From: Ulvibacter litoralis
GTDB lineage: Bacteria; Bacteroidota; Bacteroidia; Flavobacteriales; Flavobacteriaceae
NCBI RefSeq assembly: GCF_900102055.1
Contig: NZ_FNBA01000006.1
Span: 1-64,000 of the forward strand
Length of the DNA stretch: 64,000 bases
Reading direction: 5' to 3'
Numbering within the stretch: the stretch's first letter is position 1; each line of letters starts with the position of its first letter. A model generated the notes under the pieces. That model saw only the letters and a program-made list of their open reading frames with translations. It was not told the origin of the DNA and did not search any database. The position numbers and the translations under genes were made by a program. Below are positions 55,600 to 64,000 of the stretch, piece after piece.

Positions 55600-56304
55600 G
55601 TGAGTATATTCTCTTATCATTTAGTCAAACTGCCCTTTTTTGTTGCGACAAAAAAAATATTCTCAAATCCAATTTCCAAAAACACGAAAGGATTGATTTA
55701 CTCAGAATATATGACAGCGATGACGCTGGGCGCTCCAGTTGTATCTGCATCTAGAGTTTTAATAGGGCAAGTCGCAATTTTTATGCAATGGGAAAATGAA
55801 ACTGCACTTGAAAATTATTTGGAACAAGACCCTTTTGGAAAAACGCTAGCAAAGGGTTGGCATGTACGTTTGTCTTTTATTAGAGAATGGGGAACGTTTA
55901 GTGGCTTCAAAATACCAGCCCATAGAGATAAGTTAGAAAGTCCAAAGTCTCCAGTAGTTGCTGTAACAATAGCAAGAATGAAGCCTTTCGCAGTTCCAAG
56001 ATTTATCCATTGGGGAAGGCCTGTAGAAAAACTAGTCAGAGACCATCCAGGAACGACACTCTCATTGGCATCTGTGAAGTTTCCGAATACAGTTTCAACT
56101 TTTTCAATTTGGAAAACGGAAAAAGAAATGACCGATATGGCTCATGGACATAGTACTGTTCCTAATCCTAAAAGACATTCGGCAGCAATGAAAGAAAGAG
56201 AACGAAAAAACTTTCACTTTGAGTTCACGACTTTAAGGTTTAAACCTATCGCAGAATTTGGCAGTTGGAAAGGGCAAACCAATTTTATTCCCAACATAGC
56301 GTAA
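55600..56304 (+). CDS. Spheroidene-monooxygenase (CrtA)-like protein
   Basis: The 234-residue protein contains blocks typical of the CrtA-like family: IGQVAIFMQWENETALENYLEQDPFGKTLAKGWHVRLSFIREWGTFSGF, VVAVTIARMKPFAVPRFIHWGRPVEKLVRDHPGTTLSLASVKFPNTVSTFSIWKTEKEM. In carotenoid producers CrtA is a haem-dependent monooxygenase, but most relatives in non-phototrophs have no known substrate. No carotenoid genes lie nearby. The start may be a GTG or TTG near 55600, because the ATG at 55711 (YMTAMTLGAP) would lose the conserved beginning. Next to it is an unknown 289-residue gene, 11 bases away, likely co-transcribed. Confidence 0.68.
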   Translation: MSIFSYHLVKLPFFVATKKIFSNPISKNTKGLIYSEYMTAMTLGAPVVSASRVLIGQVAIFMQWENETALENYLEQDPFGKTLAKGWHVRLSFIREWGTFSGFKIPAHRDKLESPKSPVVAVTIARMKPFAVPRFIHWGRPVEKLVRDHPGTTLSLASVKFPNTVSTFSIWKTEKEMTDMAHGHSTVPNPKRHSAAMKERERKNFHFEFTTLRFKPIAEFGSWKGQTNFIPNIA

Positions 56305-56315
56305 ATGAGTAAAAA

Positions 56316-57185
56316 ATGGGAATAGCATCTAAAAAACAAAGCGTTCAAGATTGGATTACGCAGCAATGGGTCATTCTTTTCGGAAAAAGAATTGATAAAA
56401 CAAATCAAAAATGGCTTTTGGGGCCTTTTGGAGAACTACATGGGATTGGTTTAAAATTTATCCAACAATTAGCCGCTAAAGAAAACCTAACGATAGACAA
56501 TCAAACAAAACGCAAAGGGTTACTTCAATCCATAGATCAGCTAAATCTATCTGAAAAAGAAGTAGAAACATTGTCTCAAGATGTAATCGATTTTTATGAA
56601 AATACGGCGAACTATGAACTTCAATTAAACGTAAAATGGAATCCATTCTTTAAAGTATTTGGTGTTTTGCTTCGGGTTATTTTTAGCAAAAGAATAGAAC
56701 AACTAAATATCCCCATTCAAAGTAAAGAGAGTTCTGAGGCGTTGACAAGTGAAATAATCTACCTAGTAGATCCAACAACAAATGAAGTTAAAAGAACTAT
56801 TTGGCTTAGAACTTTTCAAACAACAGGACAAGTTGTTTATTCAGGTGTATATGAAACTTGTACTATTCCGTCGGGCAGAACTTGCATTAAAGCAATTTTT
56901 CCACTGCCGAATGGAAGTGCAACGGTTATTTTAAGTCCTAAGGTTGGAAATAATGGGGAACTTATCTTAGAATCAGAAGGGAATCAAATTGGTGATAGTG
57001 GTTTCTACTTTTTGCTGAAGGACTCAAAAGGACACTTATGGACTAAGTACCTCAAATCGTTTACAGACACCTTAGTGGTAAGAAGTGAAAATGAACGAAT
57101 TTCTGCGACACAAACCTTAACGTTATGGAATTTGAGAGTACTACAATTTGAATATACGATAAAGAAGCGGGACACAATAGGGTAA
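56316..57185 (+). CDS. Unknown cytoplasmic protein (289 aa)
   Basis: The protein (MGIASKKQSVQDWITQQWVILFGKRIDKTNQKWLLGPFGELHGIGLKFIQQLAAKENLTIDN) has a helical N-terminal half and a beta-rich C-terminal half (FPLPNGSATVILSPKVGNNGELILESEGNQIGDSGFYFLLKDSKGHLWTKYLKSFTDTLVV). No signal peptide or membrane segment is present. I have no family for it. It probably forms an operon with the CrtA-like gene and may be regulated by the AraC protein that follows. Confidence 0.6.
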   Translation: MGIASKKQSVQDWITQQWVILFGKRIDKTNQKWLLGPFGELHGIGLKFIQQLAAKENLTIDNQTKRKGLLQSIDQLNLSEKEVETLSQDVIDFYENTANYELQLNVKWNPFFKVFGVLLRVIFSKRIEQLNIPIQSKESSEALTSEIIYLVDPTTNEVKRTIWLRTFQTTGQVVYSGVYETCTIPSGRTCIKAIFPLPNGSATVILSPKVGNNGELILESEGNQIGDSGFYFLLKDSKGHLWTKYLKSFTDTLVVRSENERISATQTLTLWNLRVLQFEYTIKKRDTIG

Positions 57186-57191
57186 CTGCTT

Positions 57192-57222
57192 TATATAGTT
57201 CGAAATGTTTTGAAGGATATGT
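57192..57222 (+). repeat. Partial copy of the 120-bp repeat
   Basis: tatagttcgaaatgttttga at 57195-57214 matches the 3' part of the repeats at 19032 and 55403. It lies 64 bases upstream of the AraC gene. As at the other two places, a coding sequence follows closely. Confidence 0.5.
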
Positions 57223-57285
57223 GTATTTTTAGGAATTGTAGAACAACGCCCCACAAGGTTAAAGATAGCTCGTTAGATCGAAAAG

Positions 57286-58200
57286 ATGCACGCTGAAATA
57301 AAAACATACAATTCTGAGGATTTCCGAAAACAATTTTTCAATGAAAGTCCAAAATTAAATAAGCTTTTCGAAAAGAGTGTAGAGGATTTCTTTTGTTTAA
57401 GAATCGAAGATTTGATAAAAAAAGTGCTTAAGCCAATTCTGCCTTCAAGAGAAGAGAGTCATACGCTTATTTACGTTACAGAAGGCTCTTATAAAACGAA
57501 AATCGGATTTAAGGACTATACTATTACACCAGGAAAAATTGTAATACTTCAAGCGGGCGCTGTGTTTTCAACCGGAAAAATAGCTGCAAACGTAAAAGGT
57601 TTTACATGTCATTTTCACCCAAACATACTTGTTGGGAAATTTGGAAATCGCTCCTTAATTTTAGACTTCGATTTTTTAAATACTGGAAATCACCCCATCA
57701 TAGACGTAACACCACATTCAAAATTAGCCATTCAAAACATCTTTGAAAGGTTGTTAATTGAGTTTAAATCTGATTCCGTACCCAATCCCAATATTGTTCA
57801 CTCGTATCTCTACACCTTACTTACTGAATTGCAAATATTGTTTGGACAAAATAAGGTTGGAAGTCAAAGCGCTTCTTATCAAATAACGTCTCAATTTAAA
57901 TTATTGGTACATGAAAAGGTAAAAGAGAATTTTAAAGTAGCTGACTTCGCCAAAATAATGAATATGAGTCCGAATCATTTAAACAAATCGGTGAAATCTA
58001 TCACCTCTAAATCCGCATCAAAAATTATAGAAGAAACGAAACTTATTGAAATTAAATTTTTGCTATACCAATCGAGCTTATCGATTAGTGAAATAGCTTA
58101 TAAAATGGGGTATTTGGATCCATCTTATTTTACAAGGTTTTTCAGGAAATGTGAAAACATGTCACCTACGAAGTTTAGAGCTTTGATTGAAAAGTCCTAA
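57286..58200 (+). CDS. AraC-family transcriptional regulator
   Basis: The 304-residue protein has a cupin-like N-terminal domain (YVTEGSYKTKIGFKDYTITPGKIVILQAGAVFSTGKIAANVKGFTCHFHPNIL) and two C-terminal helix-turn-helix motifs (FKVADFAKIMNMSPNHLNKSVKSITSKSASKIIEETKLIEIKFLLYQSSLSISEIAYKMGYLDPSYFTRFFRKCENMSPTKFRAL). It lies downstream of the CrtA-like/unknown pair and upstream of small membrane proteins in the same direction. The local partial repeat suggests shared regulation. Confidence 0.88.
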   Translation: MHAEIKTYNSEDFRKQFFNESPKLNKLFEKSVEDFFCLRIEDLIKKVLKPILPSREESHTLIYVTEGSYKTKIGFKDYTITPGKIVILQAGAVFSTGKIAANVKGFTCHFHPNILVGKFGNRSLILDFDFLNTGNHPIIDVTPHSKLAIQNIFERLLIEFKSDSVPNPNIVHSYLYTLLTELQILFGQNKVGSQSASYQITSQFKLLVHEKVKENFKVADFAKIMNMSPNHLNKSVKSITSKSASKIIEETKLIEIKFLLYQSSLSISEIAYKMGYLDPSYFTRFFRKCENMSPTKFRALIEKS

Positions 58201-58269
58201 TTATAGCATAATACTTTCTATTCAAGCTTTATGGAAACATAGACATTTGCATTTGAAAATTCAAAGCAA

Positions 58270-58734
58270 ATGTATTCAACCGTTTTAATTCTTCATTCTA
58301 TATTCAGATGGCTTGTGCTTATAACATTGCTCTACGCTATTTTTCGCGCGTATAAAGGATATACGACTAAAGCTAAATTTTCACAATTAGATAATAAAGT
58401 TAGACATTGGACAGCCACCATCGCTCATATTCAATTAATATTAGGCATTCTTGTTTATATAAAAAGTCCAATCATTAAATATTTTTTTTCTGATTTTAAA
58501 AATTTGATTTCCGATTGGGATTTAACGTTTTTCAGCTTATTTCATGTTGTTCTAATGATTACAGCAATTGTTGTTATTACCATCGGTTCAGCGAAGGCTA
58601 AAAGGAACATAACGGATATTGGAAAATTTAAAATTATGCTTGTATATTTTTCTATTGCAATTGCGATCATAATAATAGCCATTCCTTGGCCATTTTCACC
58701 TTTGGTCAGTAGGCCATACCTAAGAACATTCTAA
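58270..58734 (+). CDS. Four-helix membrane protein of unknown function
   Basis: The 154-residue protein has four membrane helices, the first being HSIFRWLVLITLLYAIFRAY, and a conserved-looking middle (FSQLDNKVRHWTATIAHIQLILGILVYI). Two histidines in the second helix (RHWTATIAHIQ) and one in the third (LFHVVLMITAIVVIT) recall membrane haem proteins, but no haem site can be claimed. Similar proteins are common in Flavobacteriia. Its stop codon overlaps the next start region (DUF3817), showing an operon. Confidence 0.62.
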   Translation: MYSTVLILHSIFRWLVLITLLYAIFRAYKGYTTKAKFSQLDNKVRHWTATIAHIQLILGILVYIKSPIIKYFFSDFKNLISDWDLTFFSLFHVVLMITAIVVITIGSAKAKRNITDIGKFKIMLVYFSIAIAIIIIAIPWPFSPLVSRPYLRTF

Positions 58735-59055
58735 ATGAACACGTATTTCAATTCAAATGTCGGCAGATTACGATTAGTGGCATTATTAGAGGGCCTTTCG
58801 TTACTCGTATTAATTTTTGTGTCAGTTCCTCTAAAATATTTATACGGAGTAACGGAGTTGTCTTCAATTTTGGGACCTATTCACGGAATCCTTTTTTTAC
58901 TATTTGTTGTAACAACAATTAGCGTTGGAACTGAATATAATTGGAAATTTAAAAAAACAACTTGGAAAGTTCTAATTGCTTGCATCATTCCATTGGGCAC
59001 ATTTTACATTGACCAGACCATACTTAAACCGCTACATAAAACATTGAATGAATGA
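58735..59055 (+). CDS. DUF3817 membrane protein
   Basis: The 106-residue protein has the DUF3817 pattern: GRLRLVALLEGLSLLVLIFVSVPLKYLYGVTELSSILGPIHGILFLLFVVTTISVG and KTTWKVLIACIIPLGTFYIDQTILK. It has three membrane helices. DUF3817 proteins occur widely, often beside transport or redox genes, with unknown function. It starts right after the stop of the preceding membrane protein and overlaps the next small gene by four bases (ATGA). Confidence 0.85.
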   Translation: MNTYFNSNVGRLRLVALLEGLSLLVLIFVSVPLKYLYGVTELSSILGPIHGILFLLFVVTTISVGTEYNWKFKKTTWKVLIACIIPLGTFYIDQTILKPLHKTLNE

Positions 59056-59261
59056 ATGTCTATATTTTTAAAACCTCTATAAGCCCACAAGATATTAGTT
59101 TTGTTAATTCAATACTTCGGTCAGTAATTCCTAAAAGTTCTTGGAATTTTGATTTAGAAGATTGTGACCATATTTTAAGAGTAGAAAGCAAAAAAAATAT
59201 AACAAAATTAGTTCAGTTAAACCTTCAAAGAGACGGGTTTGAATGCGAAGAATTGCTATAA
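59052..59261 (+). CDS. Small ferredoxin-fold-like protein
   Basis: The 69-residue protein (NVYIFKTSISPQDISFVNSILRSVIPKSSWNFDLEDCDHILRVESKKNITKLVQLNLQRDGFECEELL) follows a beta-alpha-beta-beta-alpha-beta pattern like small heavy-metal-associated or ACT-like domains, but without CxxC. It is translationally coupled (ATGA overlap) to DUF3817. The two and the four-helix membrane protein form an operon. Function unknown. Confidence 0.68.
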   Translation: MNVYIFKTSISPQDISFVNSILRSVIPKSSWNFDLEDCDHILRVESKKNITKLVQLNLQRDGFECEELL

Positions 59262-59311
59262 TGCTAGGGGAATAACACATATTTCCATCGGGCCCTTTTA
59301 AATTCATAGAA

Positions 59312-59487
59312 AACGCACAACAATTAACTATCTTAGTCACACGAAAAATAGGTTGTGTCTGACCTGCAGCGTCATGCGTAGTTCTGTATGTTGAAACTAA
59401 AAATGAAATGTAAAAGGCATCGTTGCTGTCTTCGTTTCGCTATGCCAAACCTAACAATAGTCATACAAAACCCGTTGACAACAATTT
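59312..59487 (+). repeat. attC-like site, diverged
   Basis: AACGCACAAC (59312-59321) to GTTGACAACAATTT (59474-59487), 176 bp. The right end catacaaaacccGTT is class B-like, and the middle shows only weak similarity (ctgtatgttgaaactaaa, atgtaaaaggcatcg). It opens the last unit in the window. The upstream block has no matching opening tag. Confidence 0.65.
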
Positions 59488-59492
59488 AAAAA

Positions 59493-60311
59493 ATGAGTAA
59501 AACCCTACTAATACTTCTGACTTTAATAGCCATTATATCTTGTAAAACAGAAAAGCCCACTGAAATAATTGTTATTGGAACGGTACATAAACCAGCGCCT
59601 AATTTTAATGCAGAGATTCTTTTTGGCATATTAGAAGACATCCAACCTGATTTTATAGTACAGGAACTGGATTCTTCATTTTTCACTCCCGATTTTAGAC
59701 ATAAAAATGTTCCAAAGAGTAATGAAGGTATGGCGTCAAAAAAGTATGTTGAAAAATATCCCACGACTCAGATAAGACCTTATGAATTTGAAGGTCGAAA
59801 TGAATACAGAATAAACACGGGTTCACGACCTACAGATGGATTAACAACAAAGCTCCTAGATAGCCTATATAACGCCGATGTATTGTCTGCTTCTGAAGCT
59901 GAAATTTACAAAAAGTACAAAGCTCTTTTAGAACCATTACTAATACTAGCTTCTAAAGATCCTAAAAATTTCAACAATCCTACTACCGATAGTATTTGTG
60001 CCGAACGACAGTACTATCAATATAAAATGCTCACAAAAATAACGAATGAAAGAGACGAATTTAACACCCATTTTCACACCAAACCCAATGGAGAGAAAAT
60101 AAGCTATAAGGATGGGTTTCAATTGGCGGGAGATTTTTGGGATCTAAGAAATCAAACTATGGCAAAAAATATACTGCGAATTTCTGAACAGCATCAAGGT
60201 AAAAAAATTGTCGTACTCTGCGGGTTTATGCACAGATATTATATTGTAAGTGAGTTGAAAAAAAGGATAAAAGATAAAAATTACAGCATTAAAGAATATT
60301 ACGATAATTAA
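59493..60311 (+). CDS. Lipoprotein with ChaN/TraB-like features, unknown function
   Basis: The 272-residue protein has a lipoprotein signal (ILLTLIAIISC, Cys17). It begins with EIIVIGTVHKPAPNFNAEILFGILEDIQPDFIVQELDSSF, where the motif GTxH near the start and E later, with the terminal GKKIVVLCGFMHRYYIVSELKKR, recalls the TraB/ChaN/Tiki family of putative metal-dependent hydrolases. The unit has complementary ends GTTGACAACAATTT/AAACGGTTGCCAAC (11 of 14). It is periplasmic or surface-bound. Confidence 0.68.
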   Translation: MSKTLLILLTLIAIISCKTEKPTEIIVIGTVHKPAPNFNAEILFGILEDIQPDFIVQELDSSFFTPDFRHKNVPKSNEGMASKKYVEKYPTTQIRPYEFEGRNEYRINTGSRPTDGLTTKLLDSLYNADVLSASEAEIYKKYKALLEPLLILASKDPKNFNNPTTDSICAERQYYQYKMLTKITNERDEFNTHFHTKPNGEKISYKDGFQLAGDFWDLRNQTMAKNILRISEQHQGKKIVVLCGFMHRYYIVSELKKRIKDKNYSIKEYYDN

Positions 60312-60325
60312 AAACGGTTGCCAAC
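60312..60325 (+). repeat. R''-like tag without a following site
   Basis: AAACGGTTGCCAAC complements the opening of the last unit, but no class A, B or C interior follows. This is the last detectable sign of the array in the window. Confidence 0.55.
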
Positions 60326-61171
60326 AACACCATAAGCACCGTTCCTAATACTCATTGCCAGAAAATTCAGTTGTTTAAATCCTTATTTGTAAAACAAGTT
60401 CCCTATATCAGACAACACTAAATAGTGAAGCTACATACCATCAATAATCCGAATCGCTAACATGTAAAAAAGGGGTAAAAGGAGGTGTTAAAAGAGGGAG
60501 AGGCTAATGCAAGGGGGTATTAGATTTCGTTTACTAATGCCAAAAGTATAACAAAGTAGTGGTTCGCCAATATACCCCCTAGATACCCCCTAGATAAGCC
60601 ATGGATAAGCCATGGATAAGCCCATAAAACCTCATAGACCTAAAAGGAGCCTTAGTCTAGGCACATAAGGAATAATTTTTTACGCCTCAAAATATATCGA
60701 AATGCCTTTAAATATGGGGGTTTTAGGTATTCTTCCCCAAATAATGCTCCCCCAATAGAAACCCAACTTGTGAAGTATATCCAAAAAAAAGTGATAAACG
60801 AATTACCATCCCTACAATTTTATACGTATCACATATTCTGAAGGCATACCCAATCCAAATTTTAAATAACATTCAAAATCATAGGCTTTTTGTTCTGTTA
60901 TAAATAAAAAGAAGGGTGCCAGTGGTTCAGCTAGTCTGACTTTCGTAAAAGAGACCTCTCATCATTGATGCGATAGTAAGTATTTATTGATGTTTCGTGT
61001 AGACACCTTCCAGCACATTCCCATTCTTTTGTATATCAGGAACTATGCTTGCCTTTATGATTTAGAGATGTGCTTCAACTGTTACCGCAAACACTCAAAT
61101 AAACATTTCATAATGTATAGGTAACAATCCTAGAGGGGAGAAGTTTTAAGTTTGGAGAAATTTACTTCACT
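60326..61171. other. 846-bp intergenic region with G/C-rich short repeats
   Basis: No gene is visible. It contains a 9-bp inverted repeat AGGGGGTAT/ATACCCCCT (60512-60520 and 60572-60580) and a tandem array of 11-bp units described separately. The rest is ordinary AT-rich sequence and must contain the promoter of the peroxidase gene. Confidence 0.5.
60573..60623 (+). repeat. Tandem array of 11-bp units
   Basis: Two copies of TACCCCCTAGA (60573-60594), then two copies of TAAGCCATGGA (60595-60616) and a partial third TAAGCCC. The two unit types agree in 6 of 11 positions, so they probably derive from one ancestral unit. The 11-base spacing is close to one DNA turn. Confidence 0.75.
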
Positions 61172-63046
61172 GTGCATAAAAATTACCCTTCTTCTATTTT
61201 TATTTTTGGTTTTATTGTGAGTATGATACTTGGCGGTTGTACTTCCGGAGAGAAATATACTGTGAACCCTGATACATTAATTACTTATTTAAATACGACC
61301 AGCCTTCAACTAGAAAAGTTAGATAAAACGGCCACCGCTTTTAAACGAGGTCAAGTGTCGGCAGACTCGCTTCAGGCAGTGTTAACCAAGGCACGACTCT
61401 CCTACAAAAGAATTGAATTTTACGTAGCTTACTACAATCCAGAATTTACGGGGAAACATTTAAACGGAGCTCCATTGCTGAAAATTTCAAAATCTGGGAA
61501 TCAGCCAACAGTGGTTCCTCCTGAAGGATTACAAGTGTTGGACGAATTAATTTATGCTGAAAATCCTTCCGAAGAAAAAGTACAGATCGCAGCACTCTCC
61601 AAAAAAGTAAAAGCTGAATATAACCTACTAGCAAATGCGCTAACCCAAACGAAACCGACTCCAGAAGATTTAATTTTGGCGGCACGATTGCAATTGGTGC
61701 GTATTTTTACCTTAGGAGTAACTGGTTTCGATACGCCTGGTTCTGCCAATGGACTGCAGGAAGCTTTGGTGTCGTTGGTTGCAATGAAAACACTTATTGA
61801 AGACGAACCCCTTAGTCAAAAATATGCAAAAAGTAAACAGATACTTGCTTTGTTTGAAGGTGCCATCGCTCAGTTGAAAGCAAATACATCTTTTGAAACC
61901 TTTGATAGACTATCATTCCTTATAAAGTATATTGATCCATTATACGCAGCATTGGGCGAGTTACCTATTGAAATTGACACTGAAAATTTAAAAAATCATA
62001 CCGCTTGGAACCCTAAAAGCACCAGTATTTTTGCGCCAAACTTTTTAGATCCTTATTTCTATACACAACTGAAGGAAGGGGAAGATTCTCAAAAACTGAA
62101 AAAATTAGGGGAAGCTCTTTTTTACGATACATTGATAAGTGGGAATAATACAATGAGTTGCGCAAGTTGCCACAATCCTGATCTCGCTTTTACCGACGGA
62201 GAAACCAAATCTCTTAGTAGTATTGAAGGCGTCACCGTACTTCGGAATTCGCCAACATTACTAAATGCCGTTTATGCAAAACGATTTTTTTACGATTCGA
62301 GAGCCTTCACCTTAGAGCAGCAAGTAGAGCACGTGATTTTCAATCCAAAAGAATTCAATACCGCTTATTCTGAAATTCTAGAAAAACTAAAAAAGTCAAC
62401 AACCTATCGTACACAGTTTGGTGAGGTTTTCGGAAAAGAAAACATCAATCGTCAAAACTTAGCAAAAGCGTTGGCTTCATTTGTGCTTTCGTTACAATCT
62501 TTCAATAGCGAATTTGATCAATATACACGAGGAGAAATCAATTCCATAAGTAACGAAGTAAAAGAAGGTTTTAATGTTTTTATGGGAAAAGGAGCCTGTG
62601 CTACCTGCCATTTTGCACCCACATTCTCTGGCTTGGTTCCTCCGTTATTCATAGAAACCGAAACTGAAATTCTAGGGGTTCTAAAAAGTCCGACTTCCGA
62701 AGAAAAAGAACTAGATACCGATGAAGGGCGTTGGAAAAACGGAATTGCTAGTGAAGCTGCTTGGATTTATGAAAAATCTTTTAAAACTCCCACCGTTCGA
62801 AATATTGAAAAAACAGCTCCTTATTTTCATAACGGAGCTTACGAAACCTTACCCCAAGTGTTAGATTTTTACAACCAAGGCGGCGGCGCTGGAATGGGAG
62901 TGAAGGTAACCAACCAAACGCTTGCAGACACACCTCTTGAGTTGTCGCAAAGGGAAATAGATGCCTTAATTGTTTTTATGAATGCGCTTACAGATACCTC
63001 GGCAGGGGCGCAATCGATTTCTTCTAACAATCCTGATTTTAAATAA
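61172..63046 (+). CDS. Di-haem cytochrome c peroxidase with imelysin-like N-terminal domain
   Basis: The 624-residue protein starts at a GTG and has a lipoprotein signal (IVSMILGGC, Cys23). Residues about 30-270 are an imelysin-like helical region, the usual N-terminal fusion partner in Bacteroidota. A cytochrome c peroxidase-like unit follows, with two haem-binding motifs: CASCH at 330-334 and CATCH at 476-480. Typical surrounding sequences are FYDTLISGNNTMSCASCHNPDLAFTDG, RNSPTLLNAVYAKRFFYDSRAFTLEQQ and KTPTVRNIEKTAPYFHNGAYETLPQVLDFYNQGG. It reduces hydrogen peroxide or oxidises a substrate in the periplasm. Confidence 0.92.
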   Translation: MHKNYPSSIFIFGFIVSMILGGCTSGEKYTVNPDTLITYLNTTSLQLEKLDKTATAFKRGQVSADSLQAVLTKARLSYKRIEFYVAYYNPEFTGKHLNGAPLLKISKSGNQPTVVPPEGLQVLDELIYAENPSEEKVQIAALSKKVKAEYNLLANALTQTKPTPEDLILAARLQLVRIFTLGVTGFDTPGSANGLQEALVSLVAMKTLIEDEPLSQKYAKSKQILALFEGAIAQLKANTSFETFDRLSFLIKYIDPLYAALGELPIEIDTENLKNHTAWNPKSTSIFAPNFLDPYFYTQLKEGEDSQKLKKLGEALFYDTLISGNNTMSCASCHNPDLAFTDGETKSLSSIEGVTVLRNSPTLLNAVYAKRFFYDSRAFTLEQQVEHVIFNPKEFNTAYSEILEKLKKSTTYRTQFGEVFGKENINRQNLAKALASFVLSLQSFNSEFDQYTRGEINSISNEVKEGFNVFMGKGACATCHFAPTFSGLVPPLFIETETEILGVLKSPTSEEKELDTDEGRWKNGIASEAAWIYEKSFKTPTVRNIEKTAPYFHNGAYETLPQVLDFYNQGGGAGMGVKVTNQTLADTPLELSQREIDALIVFMNALTDTSAGAQSISSNNPDFK

Positions 63047-63391
63047 TGTCCCTTATTTTAATCGAATTACCTTCTTAAAGAAATTTAAGAGCCTTCTTTC
63101 TTGAAGCGAATTTCATTTTGCTAATTAAAAAACAGAACCTTCTACTTGAAATCATACGACTAAAAGTATCACTTTCAGGGGACTAAAATATCGGCTAACA
63201 TTCAAGTAAAGTTGTCTTAATAGTGAGCGTGTTTTTCAAGCGGGCACGTAATGTTTAGTTAAGATAAAGAGGCCATTCGTAACAGTTCTATGACGTAGGC
63301 ATAAAGTTGAATTCTCCACAAAGAAAAACGGTCTTAGTAGTTTTGAGTAATTCTTAAAAGAAGAAATAAATCACCAAAAAAACTATTGATT
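63047..63391. other. Intergenic region, nothing recognised
   Basis: No open frame or repeat was recognised in these 345 bases. The promoter of the following secreted protein should lie here. Confidence 0.4.
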
Positions 63392-64000
63392 ATGAAAACA
63401 AATTTACCCTTAGCACTACTGCTTATGTTTGTAAGCTTTACGGGCTTAGCAAACACAGGAAACGTAACAAAGAGTTGCGAAACAAATATGAATGCGCCTG
63501 GCGATTTTCCATTTGAAGCTGGAAGTATATGGAGTTACAATGATACTGGAATGGATCTTGGCACTGCATGGAGAGAAGTTAATTACGACGATAGTGCTTG
63601 GGCTACTGGGGCTGCGCAATTAGGATATGGAGACGGAGATGAGATAACGACTCTTTCTTATGGATCAGATGCGAATAATAAATATCCTACGTATTATTTT
63701 AGATATGAATTTAATATAGTAGATGCCTCTATTTATGGTGATCTTATCTTTAATGTGTTAAGAGACGATGGAGCAGTTGTGTACCTTAATGGTACCGAAA
63801 TTATCCGCGACAATATGCCAGCGGGTACCATTACTTATAACACTTTTGCAGATAGTACTGTTGGTGGTGGTGATGAGGATACGTTCTTTAATTTTACCAT
63901 TGCAAATTTATTGCAAAATGGTGATAATGTCATCGCTGTAGAATTGCATCAACGTTCTGGGAGTAGTTCAGATTTAGGATTTGATATGGCTACAGCTTTC
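63392..64000 (+). CDS. Secreted protein, N-terminal part (runs off the window)
   Basis: The ATG at 63392 opens a frame of 203 codons that is still open at the window end. It has a signal peptide (LPLALLLMFVSFTGLA) and a beta-sandwich-like domain with the pattern WREVNYDDSAWATGAAQLGYGDGDE, YYFRYEFNIVDAS, FNVLRDDGAVVYLNGTEIIRDNMPAG and NVIAVELHQ. These blocks are typical of the galactose-binding-like domain at the start of large secreted T9SS proteins (often fused to metallophosphoesterase or CotH domains). The full product cannot be named from this part. Confidence 0.75.
   Translation, partial: MKTNLPLALLLMFVSFTGLANTGNVTKSCETNMNAPGDFPFEAGSIWSYNDTGMDLGTAWREVNYDDSAWATGAAQLGYGDGDEITTLSYGSDANNKYPTYYFRYEFNIVDASIYGDLIFNVLRDDGAVVYLNGTEIIRDNMPAGTITYNTFADSTVGGGDEDTFFNFTIANLLQNGDNVIAVELHQRSGSSSDLGFDMATAF

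Noticed and set aside
1-64000. tRNA or rRNA genes and prophage structural genes
   Set aside because: No cloverleaf with TTCRANNC T-loop, no rRNA signature and no capsid, portal or terminase frames were recognised; a covariance search was not possible here.

Overview
The window is low-GC DNA from a member of the Flavobacteriia (Bacteroidota). The evidence is Por-secretion (T9SS) C-terminal domains on two secreted proteins, SBBP/propeller lipoproteins, TAnnTTTG-type promoter elements, TPR-LuxR regulators, DUF4932, DUF6194, DUF3817 and DUF4041 families, and many HxlR and AraC regulators. No rRNA, tRNA, CRISPR array or intact transposase was seen. I do not name a genus.

Layout. From 1 to about 15 kb lie ordinary accessory genes: an SRPBCC fragment and HxlR regulator, DUF6194, an ECF sigma factor/monooxygenase/flavin reductase operon, a nucleotidyltransferase, a retropepsin-like lipoprotein, a TPR-LuxR regulator, a 1052-aa T9SS propeller protein, a decayed IS3 element, and a three-gene GHKL ATPase / DUF4325 / PIN operon. 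From about 15.3 to 55.0 kb the DNA is a chain of one- to three-gene units separated by related 110-275 bp repeats, all in the same orientation. From 55.0 to 59.3 kb is a block without such repeats (CrtA-like protein, unknown protein, AraC, small membrane proteins), followed by one more unit at 59.5-60.3 kb. The window ends with a fused imelysin-like/di-haem cytochrome c peroxidase and the start of a secreted protein.

The main observation concerns the 15-55 kb chain. Each unit begins with GTT plus a unit-specific tag and ends, just after its last gene, with the reverse complement of that tag plus AAC. Examples are GTTGTGCCTC/GAGGCACAAC around the AlbA_2 gene, GTTGGCAGTA/TACTGCCAAC around the SocA-like pair and GTTACCCAAT/ATTGGGTAAC around the LRR gene. 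Eight units match perfectly over 9-10 bases and several more with one to three mismatches. This is the pattern expected of integron gene cassettes, where the R'' and R' ends of each circular cassette's attC site are complementary. The repeats are long imperfect palindromes with nested hairpins, longer than usual attC sites. No integron integrase is in the window, so this looks like an integrase-less attC-type array (CALIN-like), or an integron-like system with unusual sites.

The cargo fits that view: HigBA, ParDE, SocA/Panacea, Fic, HipA-like and PIN toxin-antitoxin-type modules, defence-like proteins (a P-loop ATPase with zinc ribbon, a DUF4041/GIY-YIG-like protein, a 1217-aa S1/AlbA_2 protein), acetyltransferase, VOC and flavodoxin-fold enzymes with their own HxlR/AraC regulators, an ABC transporter, and secreted lipoproteins. 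Several units carry their own promoters, and four are read on the minus strand in whole or part, as in chromosomal superintegrons.
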